From Toxonevra muliebris (taxonomy: Eukaryota > Arthropoda > Insecta > Diptera > Pallopteridae), in the NCBI GenBank assembly GCA_963691655.1, contig OY829326.1, positions 116,037,388-116,101,387 of the forward strand: DNA of 64,000 nt, in the 5' to 3' direction. The translations under genes and the position numbers were made by a program. Positions 45,771 through 57,133 of the stretch are shown here, one piece after another. Under the pieces are notes generated by a model. It ran no database searches. It was not told where the DNA came from and saw nothing but the letters and a program-made list of their open reading frames with translations. Positions within the stretch are counted from its first letter, which is position 1. Each line of letters starts with the position of its first letter.

Positions 45771-46145
45771 GAAAATAAAAAATTAACAATCTCATTTATG
45801 ATAGTGACTAAAATTATTTTCTACTCTATTTCGTAATAAAAATAATTCTTTCTTTAAAAGTTTTTATTTTTTGCTTAAAATTTGTCGGTCAAAAGAATAT
45901 TACAGGAAAGTTTTCCCACACAAAAGGTGATTTTTAGAGCTTTTTTCAAAACGATTCATCTCACATAAGCTAATCGCTAGAGCCTACAAATTTGTGGGAA
46001 TCATCATAAATAAACCGAGGTTAATTTTTAAAGAGGTACAATAATAATTTATTTTCGTGACTATGATTAGATTTATTTATGAATATATTACTTTGCATTA
46101 ATATTTCACTATTTTGAAACCATAACAAAATCTCTATATTTTCAG
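45771..46145. other. Unassigned AT-rich DNA
   Basis: Nothing was recognised in this stretch. Confidence 0.35.
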
Positions 46146-46510
46146 TTTATGCACCCACAGAAGAGAAAGGCGATGCAGAAAAAGACGATTTATTCGTGGC
46201 AGGAAAACACTCATTTCATTTGATCACGAGCGGAAACGGGCGCAGGGTCATCGATTTCGCGCTGAGCAGAAAGTTGTGGATAAGCAGTGTTTCTTTCCCC
46301 CTTAAGGATATACACAAAGCTACTTGGATTATGCCCGGAAGAAGAAGCTTATACAAATTAATCATGTACTGATTGACAAAAGGCACGCAACTTGCATAGC
46401 TGGAGTAAGAACCAGGCGCGGACTGCGCCAACTGCGACAGTGATCACTTCCAAGCTGCGAGTAAATTGCGACAACGCATATCAGTAGCAAACACAATCCT
46501 TAGCAAATAA
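46146..46510 (+). pseudogene. RTE-type APE endonuclease fragment, broken
   Basis: This is part of the apurinic-type endonuclease that nicks target DNA for non-LTR elements, of the kind often annotated as craniofacial-development-protein-2-like. The frame opens with VYAPTEEKGDAEKDDLF. It then jumps, by an internal deletion, to GKHSFHLITSGNGRRVIDFA, KLWISSVSFPLKDIHKATW and NHVLIDKRHATCIAGVRTRR. After a frame change it reaches CDSDHFQAASKLRQRISVAN, which carries the conserved SDH catalytic motif. The segment that normally holds the first catalytic GDFN motif is deleted. No reverse transcriptase follows, so this is an isolated fragment and not functional. Confidence 0.85.
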
Positions 46511-47155
46511 TATAAGAGACCCACAAATTTTATATCAATAATAACTTTTGTGCTGGTAAGTATATTTATATAATTTATATAGGGTTTTGTTCACTAAATA
46601 TTCTGCAATAGTTTGGTAAAAATAAACACCATTTTAGAAAACATACTAAGAAAAAAATTGACTTTTGAAATCGATCCCAATTACCAGCATGCTTTTTTCT
46701 ACTTGCATATAATTCGGATCGATGATCCGAATTACCAGCAAATGAGGTGTTTGCATAATGAAAGTTTTTTAGTTGTGATTTAAATATAACAGGTGATGTT
46801 TGGAAGTAATTCGGATCGACTCTTTGTTTAGAGAGTTTTTGTGGAATTTGAGTTCAAAGTTTAGATAAACTTGAAAAAAATTTTGCATTTTAAAATCAAA
46901 AAATATTTTTGTTTATTGAAATATTAATTGAAATTAATCGCGTTCCTTAGAGTTATACCAATTCTGAAACTAACAAGTAATTCTTAGTCAAATTCAATAT
47001 GAAATATATTTTTAAAACTAGTTTGTATTAAATGATTAGTATTTTTTTTATTCCAGACCACATTTTAATTTTTGATTATGTCAATATACTTATAAATTTT
47101 AAATCAGAAATTTCTTAGAATGCTTCGAAGAAATAATTTTTTATATATTTCATTG
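46511..47155. other. Unassigned AT-rich DNA
   Basis: AATTCGGATCGA-like phrases recur (46713, 46728, 46808) together with AATTACCAGCA (46680, 46731). They may be decayed repeat ends. No gene was recognised. Confidence 0.3.
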
Positions 47156-47900
47156 TTCATCAGCACACGGGCGTGGCCACCGACTAACCGATCCAGAGAT
47201 TTACCTTAAGGGGGTTAACATTTGTTCATCCCTTTTAATTTTTATTTTATTTGTGGCCAACGATCAAATATATGGAATTCTTGTCAGTAAGGAAGAGGGG
47301 AAGTTAGGAAGGCGTTGGGGGGGGACGATGGTATTGGAAGAGGGCGGTTAGGGTGGAGTTTCGGGGAAGGTGAAACAAAATAAAAAGCGTAATGGGTCCT
47401 AGAAGAATCAGATTTATCAACCAACTGATAAAGGTCCAAAGCGCAACGGTTACGGTAGCCACGACACACAGTGTAGCGTCTCCATATAACCGGTGGACAA
47501 AAATAGAAGGAGTATTGGTAGGCCAATAAAATTTTGCACTTATATTTTTTAGGTAAATATTAAGAAATATTGCGAATTTCAACTAAATCGGTTAACGGAC
47601 ACGCCCACTTCCCATATAAGCTGAATCAAAAAATTACAATATCTCAAAAACTTTTTAAATAATAAATTTTAAAATTTTTTTTGTGCAGTGGCTACTGTTA
47701 CTGTAAGCTTTTCTTAAAGCAAAAATGGTCAAGATTGGAAATATGGGCGTGGCACGTCTCATACAAACCAAAATCTGTTTTTTGGCTCAAAATCGTCGTA
47801 GAACCCAATCTCTTGCCTTGAAAATTGGAGTACGATAACAATTTATACAAATTATCTAAATAAAAAAATTAGGCGTGGCATATCCAATATAGTCAAAGTA
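47156..47900. repeat. Dispersed-repeat block with recurrent GGGCGTGG motifs
   Basis: GGGCGTGGCC (47169), CACGCCCACTTCCCATATAA on the opposite strand (47589), GGGCGTGGCACG (47749) and AGGCGTGGCATA (47872) share the motif also seen twice at 4081 and 4224. A CCAGAGATTTACCTTAAGGG phrase at 47192, then GGCCAACGATCAAA, parallels 55656-55755. This looks like several decayed copies of fly intergenic repeats. The open minus-strand frames at 47284-47582 are not credible genes. Confidence 0.45.
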
Positions 47901-48839
47901 TTTCACGCTATATATTAAAGCTGCAATGATTATCTATATATTTTATGATTTTTGTGTAATTCATTCAATATGTAATATACATAAATAATTAGGTATTATC
48001 AACCCTCCCTCCCCCTCCGTAAAATTCGTAAAAGTTTTTACTGTTCTATATGAAAATATTCGTTATATTTATTTATTAGTTTCATACAAAACATTTGAAG
48101 CTTCTACGAGCCAAACTTTCTTCATACTTGATCAAGATCTAATAGAATTTTTGTCTGAGTATTTAAAATAAAAATTGGTACACCCTAATATGCATATATA
48201 CAAGTATATTTATTAATGTATATTTTTATATATGTATGCATAAACACATACATGGAGTGCAACTAAGATACCGTTTAAATTTGGTGTGTTCACATTTTTC
48301 AAAAAACTGTTTTTTTCATTCGAGGCTCCGCTAGAAAATTGATTACTACGTCTGAATATGCAAGCATATGCAGCTGAAATTTTTTCTTGAAAAAAATAAG
48401 TAAAAGTTAGAGAGGTCGTTTTTGGACGATTTTTTTAAAAGCTCTTTAAACTTTGGGGTTTCTCTCTTTTTTTTTTTTTTTTTGTCTTTAAACATGGTTA
48501 TTTTTTAAGTAATGGTACTTAAAAACGAAAAATGAAAATACATCAAAACTGGATACGCCCTTAAAGAATAATACAAATTTAAAACAAAAATAAAAAAGTT
48601 ACAGGAGCTAGAAGTGAACCTAACAAAGTAGTATTCACTGCAAAAAAATGTCATTGTTGCAAATACTTGACTTTCAATAGTTTTTTTATGGCAAAATAAT
48701 AGTAATTTCCAAAATCCTTTTTAAGCTTATCTAATTGAAGTATTTACAATTGAGCTGCATTCAAATATTATCAATATTCGAACTTGACTTTTTTGAATTG
48801 TTTCCACCTTCGTTACACTGTGCGACATCTCCTCAGACT
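47901..48839. other. AT-rich non-coding DNA
   Basis: A poly-T run lies at 48466-48483. Nothing else was recognised. Confidence 0.4.
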
Positions 48840-49047
48840 GGACGACAAGAATTACAAAGAAGGCCTTTAACTCTCGTATTATAAGTAGTAGAAACCGTGG
48901 AAGACAACCAAAAAGACGAACAGATGACATAGAAGAAGACCTGCGCAGCATAAACTTTCGAAGAAGCGATGCAATGAGCCGTGATGTATGGAACGCACTG
49001 GCTCACCCCGAGCTGTAATTGCTATGATGATGATGATGATGATGAAT
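48840..49047 (+). mobile_element. 3' end of a non-LTR retrotransposon with GAT-repeat tail
   Basis: A plus-strand frame encodes TRITKKAFNSRIISSRNRGR, then QPKRRTDDIEEDLRSINF, then DVWNALAHPEL, ending at TAA 49016-49018. It matches the standard end of non-LTR pol proteins: an R-x-RGR-x-PKKRW-x-DDIEEDLR box, then a D-x-W-x3-L-x-HP box. The conserved Trp after KR is Arg here. Six bases after the stop a (ATG)n tail (49022-49047) begins, the microsatellite tail such elements use. Upstream coding sequence is missing, so it is a severe 5' truncation. Confidence 0.75.
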
Positions 49048-51317
49048 ATTTCACGACCTTTGTCATTTAAATTAAATTGTTTAATATTTGCAAAGAAAAA
49101 AAATCGACTACATACTATCAATAAATCATTTGATTACTTTGCTCTTACTTAATTAAATCTGTTTTGAAAAATCACTCCTTTTAAAATTAAGGAAATTTTG
49201 TAGAACATGGAAAACATGATACGGTCGCTGATATTGATACATACAAACAACTCACACTAGTACATACAATTGCTTTGAGACTTTCCGCTTATACAACTTA
49301 ATTTTCAACAACTATTTATTACATTTTTGTTTTTCTACTTTCGACTTTTGACTTTCACGTTTTTCTTCTTGTACTTCTTAGTACTTGTAAAGTTTGTACT
49401 TTAGAATTTTCCATTGCTCCACTGTGTGCTACTCTAATTACACTATTAGGGCTACTTAAATTGCAAAAATTGCAGTACGTGTTTCTATTCTATCATTTCT
49501 TACACTATTCTCTCAGCTACTTCATTTTCTATTACTCTTTTATGGCGTCATTTGCCAATACTACTTTGCTCAATTTTACTTGAACATAGAGAAGAAAAGT
49601 AAGTATCTATTAGTAGTAGCTAGTAAGTAAGTATCTGCAAGTATGTAGTAAATGAATGTAGTATCTGCATCATCATGCATAGTAATTCTGCTAGATATTC
49701 TGGAACGGATATTGGGCGTAGGGGTAAAGGGAAGGGAGGGGACTCGCTCTGCACTTCCCATTGACATTAATTTTGTTGTGCTAAAAAAAAGAAGAAGCAA
49801 CTTCAACGATACAAGAGAACACGCCCGCTTTTCTGTCTGCAGATGATTTTTTGCTAAATACATAAACATTTGTTGTATTTTTTTTTTGCATTTTTATTTT
49901 TGCAATTTTGTATTTCATTTTGTTTTATTTTCATTTGTTCATTTCTGTGTTTATTTTTTGTTGTACTTTTGTTATTTTGCTACATCGTCGTGTTTAGTGG
50001 TAATTTATTTAAATTGCCTAGAATAACAACAAAAAAAACAACAACAAAAATAACAAAAACAATAATAACAATAACAATATATACATGTATATAAAAGAAT
50101 CAAGTAATATAAAAGTTGGTACTAAATAGAAATGTACAAACTTGAACTACATTTTCACATTCTTGAGATACAACAAAAATATTGTAACTAATTTATTTAT
50201 GCCAGTGTATAGTAGATATACAAATACGATAAATATCAACACACATACACACATATGCATATGTGTGCACAAATATATGTAAGTGTGAGTGTGTGTGTAT
50301 TTTTTTATTTAGTATTAGAATATCGATTTTTCATGTTACATTTTTACTTACAGTTTTATGCCAGAATGTAAGGCAAAAACAAAAACAAGAACAACAAAAA
50401 AACAAAAAGTGCCTCCATAATTCTTTTTCTTCTTCTTTTTTAGTTTGTTGTTGCTTTGTTCCTTTATATATACATATTTTATATGTACACTTGTATATAT
50501 GTACCTACCTATATATATATATATATATATCTTTTTGCACCATCCACTTTTGGCAACTTATTTGCTCCAGTTTTCTTTGCCAAACACCCAACACGTACCT
50601 TTGGGCAAAAGGCAAACACACACCCATACACAGACATACACTATATACACAGAGACACAAAGTATGAGACACGAGCTCACACACAAAGCACTTAAATTTA
50701 TCTTTAAATATTAAAAAAAAAAACGGCAAATTCACTATAAACGGCAGGATGCTGATCCATTGTTCATGGCGGTCCATGAAGATATATTGTATGTATGTAT
50801 GTATGGGTGTATTACAATTTATGATCTGGGAAGTATGTCATTGCTGTAGGAGCAACATTTTAAAAGTTTTCTAAAAAAGGACTTAAAATTGTTTCAATAT
50901 GAAAATTTAAAATTCAGATTAAAAAACCAACCTGGAAAAGTCGTAGAAATAAGTAGACCGAAAGTTGCTTAGCACTACCTCCCAGTAGCACAAACGATAC
51001 AAACATAATTCTACAATCGACCCTTCACAATTGGTCATTGAAAGAATTAAAAATCTCATCATGTGTGCGATGGAAAAGTCCTTGTTATATATGACGAACG
51101 AAACACTCAATATTGTTTGTGTTATTCTGGTAGACTTCAATTAAAGGCAGAGATGCAAGATGAATCAGAGCTGAGCACCACTAGATCACCCTGAACTTAC
51201 ACCTTATTTTGAAAGGTTACATCGAGAGTGTTTTGGTGCCACAAACAATCTATTTTTGCTATATGAGCTCTTGAAAAACACCCAACATCCAAGTGAATAC
51301 TTACCTACGAGTTTCCT
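49048..51317. other. AT-rich DNA with microsatellites
   Basis: The stretch holds an (AT)n run at 50512-50531, GTAT repeats at 50789-50806, AAC/AAT-rich tracts at 50020-50080 and 50376-50408, and CA-rich sequence at 50610-50660. Overlapping open frames on both strands at 50263-50777 are translations of simple sequence. Confidence 0.5.
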
Positions 51318-51610
51318 TTGTCAGACGAATCCCCCTTGCCAGAAGAATCTTCCTTATCAAAACGAATATTTATTATAATATCAGACGAAGTTTTCTTAGT
51401 AGACAAATCCCCGTTGCTAGATGAATCGTTCTTTTCAGATGAATCCCTTTTGCCAGACAAAACTTCCTTGTTAAACCATCATCCATGTCAGAAGAATCTT
51501 CCTTCAGTCAAAGCGAATATTCATTGTCAGCTGAATCCCTTTTGTCATACATATCTTTCTTGTCAAACAAATTTTGGTTTTCAGACCAGTTTTTATTATA
51601 TGACTAGCTA
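51318..51610 (+). repeat. 18-bp minisatellite, open for about 105 codons
   Basis: Units resembling TGAATCCCTTTTGCCAGA recur about every 18 bp, roughly 15 times, with some 17-24 bp variants. Because 18 is a multiple of three and the units avoid stops, the plus strand is open from 51318 to 51635, giving a repetitive acidic hexapeptide of the type SDESLLP. No start context, flanking exons or family resemblance supports a real protein. Confidence 0.7.
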
Positions 51611-51820
51611 TCCGGTCCTGGTAGAGCTTGGGTAATACTACCAAAATTATAACAAACAAATTTTTTTGGAAAAGAAATGGTCATATAGGCGTGCCAGCCT
51701 TCGATAAAAAACCTAATTATTACACTAACCATTCATAACATTTATATGAAAAGTTCCACTCTCACTTCCCGAATAATAATAATATTCTTCTCAGTTAATG
51801 CAATCAACATCCCATCTTAA

Positions 51821-52153
51821 CTCTTTCACCCCGAAGTTTTTTCTCAAAATCTGGTTGGGCTTTTTTAATATTTTATACAAATAATAAAATAAAAAATAAA
51901 TATATTCAGGATCCTTTATCCTTATAGTTATGCTTAAGCTTTTCAATGGGTCATAATGTCTGATATAACCTTTGGAGCTAGGAATTGCATTAAAAGCAAC
52001 TTGGGCCAATGATGCGGAATATACATAATCCATGCATTTAGAGCCAGCATCAGTATTTAAAAGAAAACTCAAGTAAAATGGAAACCAAACTTCCTATTTT
52101 ACTTGAATTTTTGAATATTGCTGGGATATATAATCCCAGTAGGGGTGAAAGGG
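51821..52153. mobile_element. 333-bp TTAA-flanked MITE (piggyBac-like)
   Basis: TTAA lies at 51817-51820 and 52154-52157. The ends CTCTTTCACCCC and, from the right, CCCTTTCACCCC form a 12-bp inverted repeat with one mismatch. A TGGGATATATAATCCCA hairpin lies just inside the right end. It is non-coding. Confidence 0.8.
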
Positions 52154-52157
52154 TTAA

Positions 52158-53119
52158 CATATGTACAAACCTTCATCACCTTTCTTGCTATGTCTCTCTA
52201 ATAACTACTTATTACACATATTTATTGCTTTCCCTGTTATGGTTGTCCACAGATTCCGTTTTAAGCAATTATTTTCTATAATGGGGGGTTCCACTCCATC
52301 TTATCCAAAAACAACAATATTCTGCCTTATAAATGCTTAAAGGCTTAGAAGCCTTCCTCATTTCCTTTGTATGGAAGATGCCACGTATACTTTATTTCAT
52401 TCAATTTTTTCTTCCTGCATCCCACTGGCAACCAAAGTTCCAACTATGAATACTATAGCACACACAATTTTGAAAATACACCGTATTAAAAATCAAGGTT
52501 GGATAGAAGATGTCATACCCACTAACTCAAACCCACATATTTATTTAACCCATCGAATTCTATAGATAAATCATACTTTCATTCCAAATCTTAGTACCAC
52601 ACCACAAATAGTTCCTGAGATATCCAATAATGAAAATTTAGTTTAGATGGAAAGTTTGTCGCCCTCTTTTTAAATCCCACCCACATTTTTTTTTTTTTTT
52701 TTTTGTAGCATGTTTTTGTTAACCAACGTCCTTGTACCAAATTTCAGTGCTGTGCTGTAAATGCTGTAAAAAGCTATGGGGGTTGAAGCTTCTCCCACCA
52801 GAACCCGACAATCTTGATTTACCAAATATATACCAAGAGCAGTATATTTGTAGTAAACAGTGATTTTTATCACGGCTCAAAAATATTTAGATTTCTCCAA
52901 AAAAGCCATTTGTTTTCAACAAACGAAGAAATTGAGGATTTAAAATATTAAATTAATATTTATTTTAATAATAATAGTTTAATATAAATGTTAAAATGGA
53001 GTCGGATATTTGAATCAATTCTGATTAGCCGTCATGCTGGATGTGCCAATAGGATGCGCGTTACAATGCAACTGGTTATTAAATACACTCGGACTACATT
53101 ACATAAATCTAGAATTTTA
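52158..53119. other. Unassigned AT-rich DNA
   Basis: A poly-T run lies at 52686-52704. No gene or repeat was recognised. Confidence 0.4.
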
Positions 53120-54110
53120 GAAAACTTGTATTGGTCTAGTTTTTGAGTTGAATTTTGCACTGAATTTTAGTCTGATATTTGGTTTAACTTTTCCGTTTTT
53201 GCCCGTTTTTAATCTCAATTCTGGTTTGATTGTATGTCATAATTTTGTTTTTATTTTAGGTCTGAATTTGAGTTTTAATCCGTGTTTGGTCAAAATTTTG
53301 ATTTACCTTTGCTCCATATTCTAGTCTAAGTTTTTATGTAACTCTTAATCAAAATTGTGGTCCAAATTTTGTTCAGACCTGCGTTTATTCAGCATTTGAA
53401 CTGATTTCTGGTCTAAATTTTGGTTTGCGTTTAATTCGTATGTGGCGTGCTCAATTTTAATCTACTTCTTAATTTGTGTTGTGGTCGAAGTTTTGGATGA
53501 ATTTTAATACGAGTTTTGGTCTGAATTTCGGTCCGAAACCGTTCTGAATTTTGTTTTAAATTTTGGTCTGAATGCAGCTTGAATTTTGGTCCAGTTTTTG
53601 TTTAATTTATTGTCTGAATTCGGTGTAAAGTTTTGTCTACTTTTGTTCTGTATTTGAGCTAAAATTTTTTGTTTTGAATATTTATCAGATATTTCCGCTG
53701 GTTTTTGGTCTGAATTTGGTTTGTGCTTTCGTTGTATTTCCGCTGGTTTTTGGTCTGAATTTGGTTTGTGCTTTCGTTCGGTATTTAGCGTATTTTTGAC
53801 CTAAAGTTTTGTCTAACTATTAGTCTGAGTTTTGGTCTGAATTTGGCCTCATTTTGATCGATTTTTATTGAAATTTCGGTCCAATTCGTGGCCTGAATAT
53901 TTTTTTGTTTTATTCAAGGTTTCGGCCTGAATTTGGTCTCATTTTGATCTAGATTTTCGATCTGTATATGGTCGTTTTCTCAGTTTTGTTGAAGTTATCT
54001 TTTAATTTTTGATCTGTATTTTTTTGGTATGAACATTTATAAAATTTTTGCACTAGTTTTTGGTCAAGGTTTGGGTTTCGGTCGAAATTGAGTTTGGTAT
54101 TTATCTTTTA
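53120..54110. repeat. Degenerate GGTCTGAATTT array (second, larger locus)
   Basis: About 1 kb of loosely repeated TTTTGGTCTGAATTTGGT-type units lies in the same orientation as the array at 26030-26400. Within it a 45-bp period is duplicated almost perfectly: ATTTCCGCTGGTTTTTGGTC starts at 53691 and again at 53736. Older units are badly diverged, so the array has old and recent expansion phases. No reading frame is preserved. Confidence 0.7.
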
Positions 54111-54608
54111 ATTAAGTAAAATCAGCTCCCCCCAAACCCAAATCCTATAACCGCAACTGCTTACACTCAATTAAAAGTATATTGAATCTGCTAATTCCGA
54201 CTCAGAAATTGGAATTTACTATAACCTCGGATTTTGAGGAAAATGGGAAAGTAAAATTAAAAAAAAAAAACAGAGAGAGATCTTGATAGAGAACTTTGGT
54301 CTTGTGAAAGATTGTGTTAATATATAATTAATTAAAGTAAAAGATCAAGAAAGCCAAAAAGCAAGTTTGTTTTCTTTGACGTTCGCGTTCGGAGTTTTAA
54401 AATCATGTCTAATAGTGCAGAATCGTCATTCGATCGGGCGGTCAAAATGCTGCGTTATTTTTATCCATTTTTATTTTGTTATTTAAAGTTTTGTTGGTGC
54501 GCTAATGGCAGTTAATGTAAATTTTATTTATTTTAGTGACAGAGTTAGATTAAATTCGAGTTTTTTACACCGCAAGGAGCTTATTGATTAATATTGAACG
54601 GTATTTAA
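54111..54608. other. Unassigned DNA with a short MSNSAESS-type frame
   Basis: An ATG at 54405 opens MSNSAESSFDRAVKMLRYFY, with more balanced codons than the flanks, and fails soon after. It could be the start of a decayed transposon gene. No other evidence was found. Confidence 0.25.
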
Positions 54609-54710
54609 CCCATTAAGGACGAGCGGGAACCAAAGTAGATAGATCAAGAAAGTAACTTGAGAAAAAAGTTGTTTTTAAACCTGGCTCAGGCACCGCTAGG
54701 CATTACTGGG
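54609..54710. mobile_element. Short TTAA-bounded segment, possible mini-MITE
   Basis: TTAACCCATTAAGGACGAGC at 54605 and, from the right, TTAACCCAGTAATGCCTAGC bound 102 bp. The ends share CCCA then a TAA.G.C.AGCGG pattern, about 70% alike. This is suggestive only. Confidence 0.3.
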
Positions 54711-54789
54711 TTAAAACGGCTGCCCAACCACGGACCGCAGCTGGATACATGCCTGAGTCAATCAAAGGTCCAAATACAAACGAATTTTG

Positions 54790-55050
54790 TTTTTCCACTC
54801 TTACTTTTGTTAATAAATATTACAAAAACAAAATGCAAAATGTCTAAACAAAATTGTAATAAGTCTTGTATCTTTCCTGTTTTTTACAACCATGTGTTTG
54901 AGGGTTGCTAAGTTACTTTCCGCATTTCAAGTGAATTTCGTTGGAATTCGGTTGAAATCCAGAATTTCATTTGTTAGTTCTTGTATGTCGAAATTTTGCA
55001 TTTCAGACACATTTCAATGAAATAATTAATTTGGCTGAATTTCACTCAAA
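54790..55050 (+). mobile_element. Partial relative of the 33645-34190 MITE
   Basis: Shared order with 33925-34165: AATAAATATTACAA, CAAAATGTC, TTTCCTGTTTTTTACAACC, TGTTTGAGGGTTGCTA, a TTTTGTATGGCGAAATT-type phrase, GCATTTCA and an AATTTGGCTGAAAT-type phrase. The terminal repeat is degraded and the left half is missing or unrecognisable. Confidence 0.6.
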
Positions 55051-55646
55051 AACACTAAGGATATGCTACGTTATCTCTTTTTACCATCCATTATAAGTGT
55101 AATTTCTGATTCTCCTGAAATTTTAAATTTATGCATTCGCTTTGAGTCGGTCTTGACCAATTGAACTTACTTTTACTTATTTCCTTTTGTTCGTTTTTTT
55201 TTAGGATGGAATTAAGGTTGTTTCCTTTTCTTTATATTTCTGCGGAGATTTTACATAACTTTAAATTTAATATGTATTCATAAATAAATGGTTTTCTCTA
55301 ATATATGCAGCTACCATTTTTGTTTAGCATGTTGTAGCCATAAGCTATTTACCTTCTCGTCATCATCATCGTCACTTGTAATTGGAAGTGAACTTTTTAA
55401 TATGAAATGAGATTTGACCCAATTAAAGTATTACTGTTAAAGTTTAAGTTGGATAGGTATTTTCTTTTTTTTCATTTCTGACTTATTCAAAGTCCGTACA
55501 CAAAATATGCTGCCAAACTCGTGTCAGAAATTATTTGTAATATTCGTTGTATCCTCAGGTGGAAAGCATTATTAAATATGAATATACATTATACATACAA
55601 ACATACATAAATGTATGCTTGTTTGTATAATATATATACAATTATG

Positions 55647-55809
55647 CACTGACGAACCCAGAGATTTCCTAAGGGGGGAGAGGAAGGGTGAGAGTAGGTT
55701 TTAATTTTTTGTCCCTTTGACATTTTTTTTTGATTCATGACCAAAGATCAAAATGCATGAGGTTTTTATCGCTGTCCCTCCCCCATGTCCCCCTTTGGAC
55801 CCGCTTATG
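55647..55809. mobile_element. Short hAT-like MITE candidate
   Basis: CACTGACGAACCCAGAGATT at the left and, from the right, CATAAGCGGGTCCAAAGGGG are weakly similar, and the flanks CAATTATG and TAAGTATG agree at 6 of 8 bases. The left half parallels 47187-47260. The G-rich run after the left end and the C-rich run before the right end mirror each other. Confidence 0.4.
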
Positions 55810-56449
55810 TAAGTATGTATGTTTGTATACATATAATGAATGTTATAGGCAGGTAAACGGAAAAGTGTGGTGTGTATAAATTTATCCATGTTCATGTCAG
55901 TCAATCTTTGAGTGCAAAAAATTAAGATAAATAAATTTAGATAACGCTTTGAATTAACGCTGGTTTTTCTTTAGTAAAATTTTAGTCGGATAGAAAGGCG
56001 GAATACAGTTTTATTATATTTTTTTTTTTTTTTTAGAAGACTCAATTAGACCTTTAATTAGTTTAGAATTCACGAGAAAATATTTTTTATTACGGACAAG
56101 AACATGGGTACATTTTTATTTTCCATATAATGAATTTCAAGTTAGAGGTAAAAAGAAGGCAAGGGATTTGAAAGTAAGGAAAGAAATGGTAGTTTTGGTT
56201 TCAGTTTCAATGAATTCGGGATGAGAGATCAAACAGGAAAATTTTATTTCTGGAAATATTGATCCATAATCATATGTCTCCACTTAAATTTTTTTCGCTA
56301 TCATATGCACTAAAATATGTGACAAAAAATTATACGCAATTAAATGATACTAGTTGATAAGGCCCCAGTAACTGGGACTATTTTTGTTTTGCTCAAGAAA
56401 TCTCTTTATGAAAAAACAAATATCAAAAGAGAACCAAACTACTCGTTGG
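55810..56449. other. Unassigned AT-rich DNA
   Basis: Nothing was recognised. A poly-T run lies at 56019-56034. Confidence 0.35.
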
Positions 56450-56457
56450 GTGTTTGT

Positions 56458-57125
56458 CAGGGCAGTCGTTTTGAAATTTTTTTGTCAAGTGAAATTCTTA
56501 AAAAATTGAAGTGATTTTTAAAAAAGTGAAGTATTTTTTTAAGCGTAATAAGAAAATGACATATTTTCAAAATTTATCTGGTTTTATGTCATACGTTTGC
56601 GAAAAAAAAACTTTTGGTGGAGCGCTACTGTGTGGCAGACAAAACAAGGCTGCGACAAAACTTTTTGTTTTAAGGAATTTTTCACGCCAAAAACAAAATG
56701 GCATAATTTTTCAAAACTGTCGTTCTTTTTTTGCATAAAATTATTTAGAAATAAAATCCTCCACTCACCTTCTAAATCGTCTACCTCTTGAGTTTTCAAC
56801 CAAATTCTAATAAATTATATGCCAGTTCGTCATCAGTATTGCTACATAACTATTTAAATAAACACAAAAGGTCTCAAAATGTACTAAAGTATGTATGTTA
56901 AATGGTATCTTTTTACTTTTTAAAGAGAATATCAATTGAAACACGCCGATCTGGCTATAGTCGAAGCTTATTACAGAGATGAGCATATTTAGATTTTTTT
57001 TTTATCGATTTTAGTTTTTCATTTAAACTGGAAAACCGAAGTGTTTTTATGAAAGAGGAAAAGACGAAGTGTCAGGCTTGAAAGTGAAGTGAAAAACTTC
57101 AATTGAAGTGACAGCGACAGCACTG
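56458..57125. mobile_element. 668-bp hAT element (non-autonomous) with perfect 8-bp duplication
   Basis: GTGTTTGT flanks both sides exactly (56450-56457 and 57126-57133). The terminal repeats are CAGGGCAGTCG at the left and CAGTGCTGTCG from the right (9 of 11 identical). Subterminal GAAGTGA motifs occur several times at each end (56510-56535 and 57063-57112). The interior holds short overlapping open frames but no hAT transposase. An exact duplication with diverged termini is typical of hAT MITE families. Confidence 0.88.
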
Positions 57126-57133
57126 GTGTTTGT

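Noticed and set aside
47284..47582. 92- and 80-codon minus-strand frames
   Set aside because: They cover G-rich and dispersed-repeat sequence. Pro/Ser-rich translation arises from CCC-rich runs.
50263..50777. Five overlapping open frames, one of 134 codons
   Set aside because: They run across (AT)n and CA-rich simple sequence, giving Tyr/Ile and His/Thr runs.
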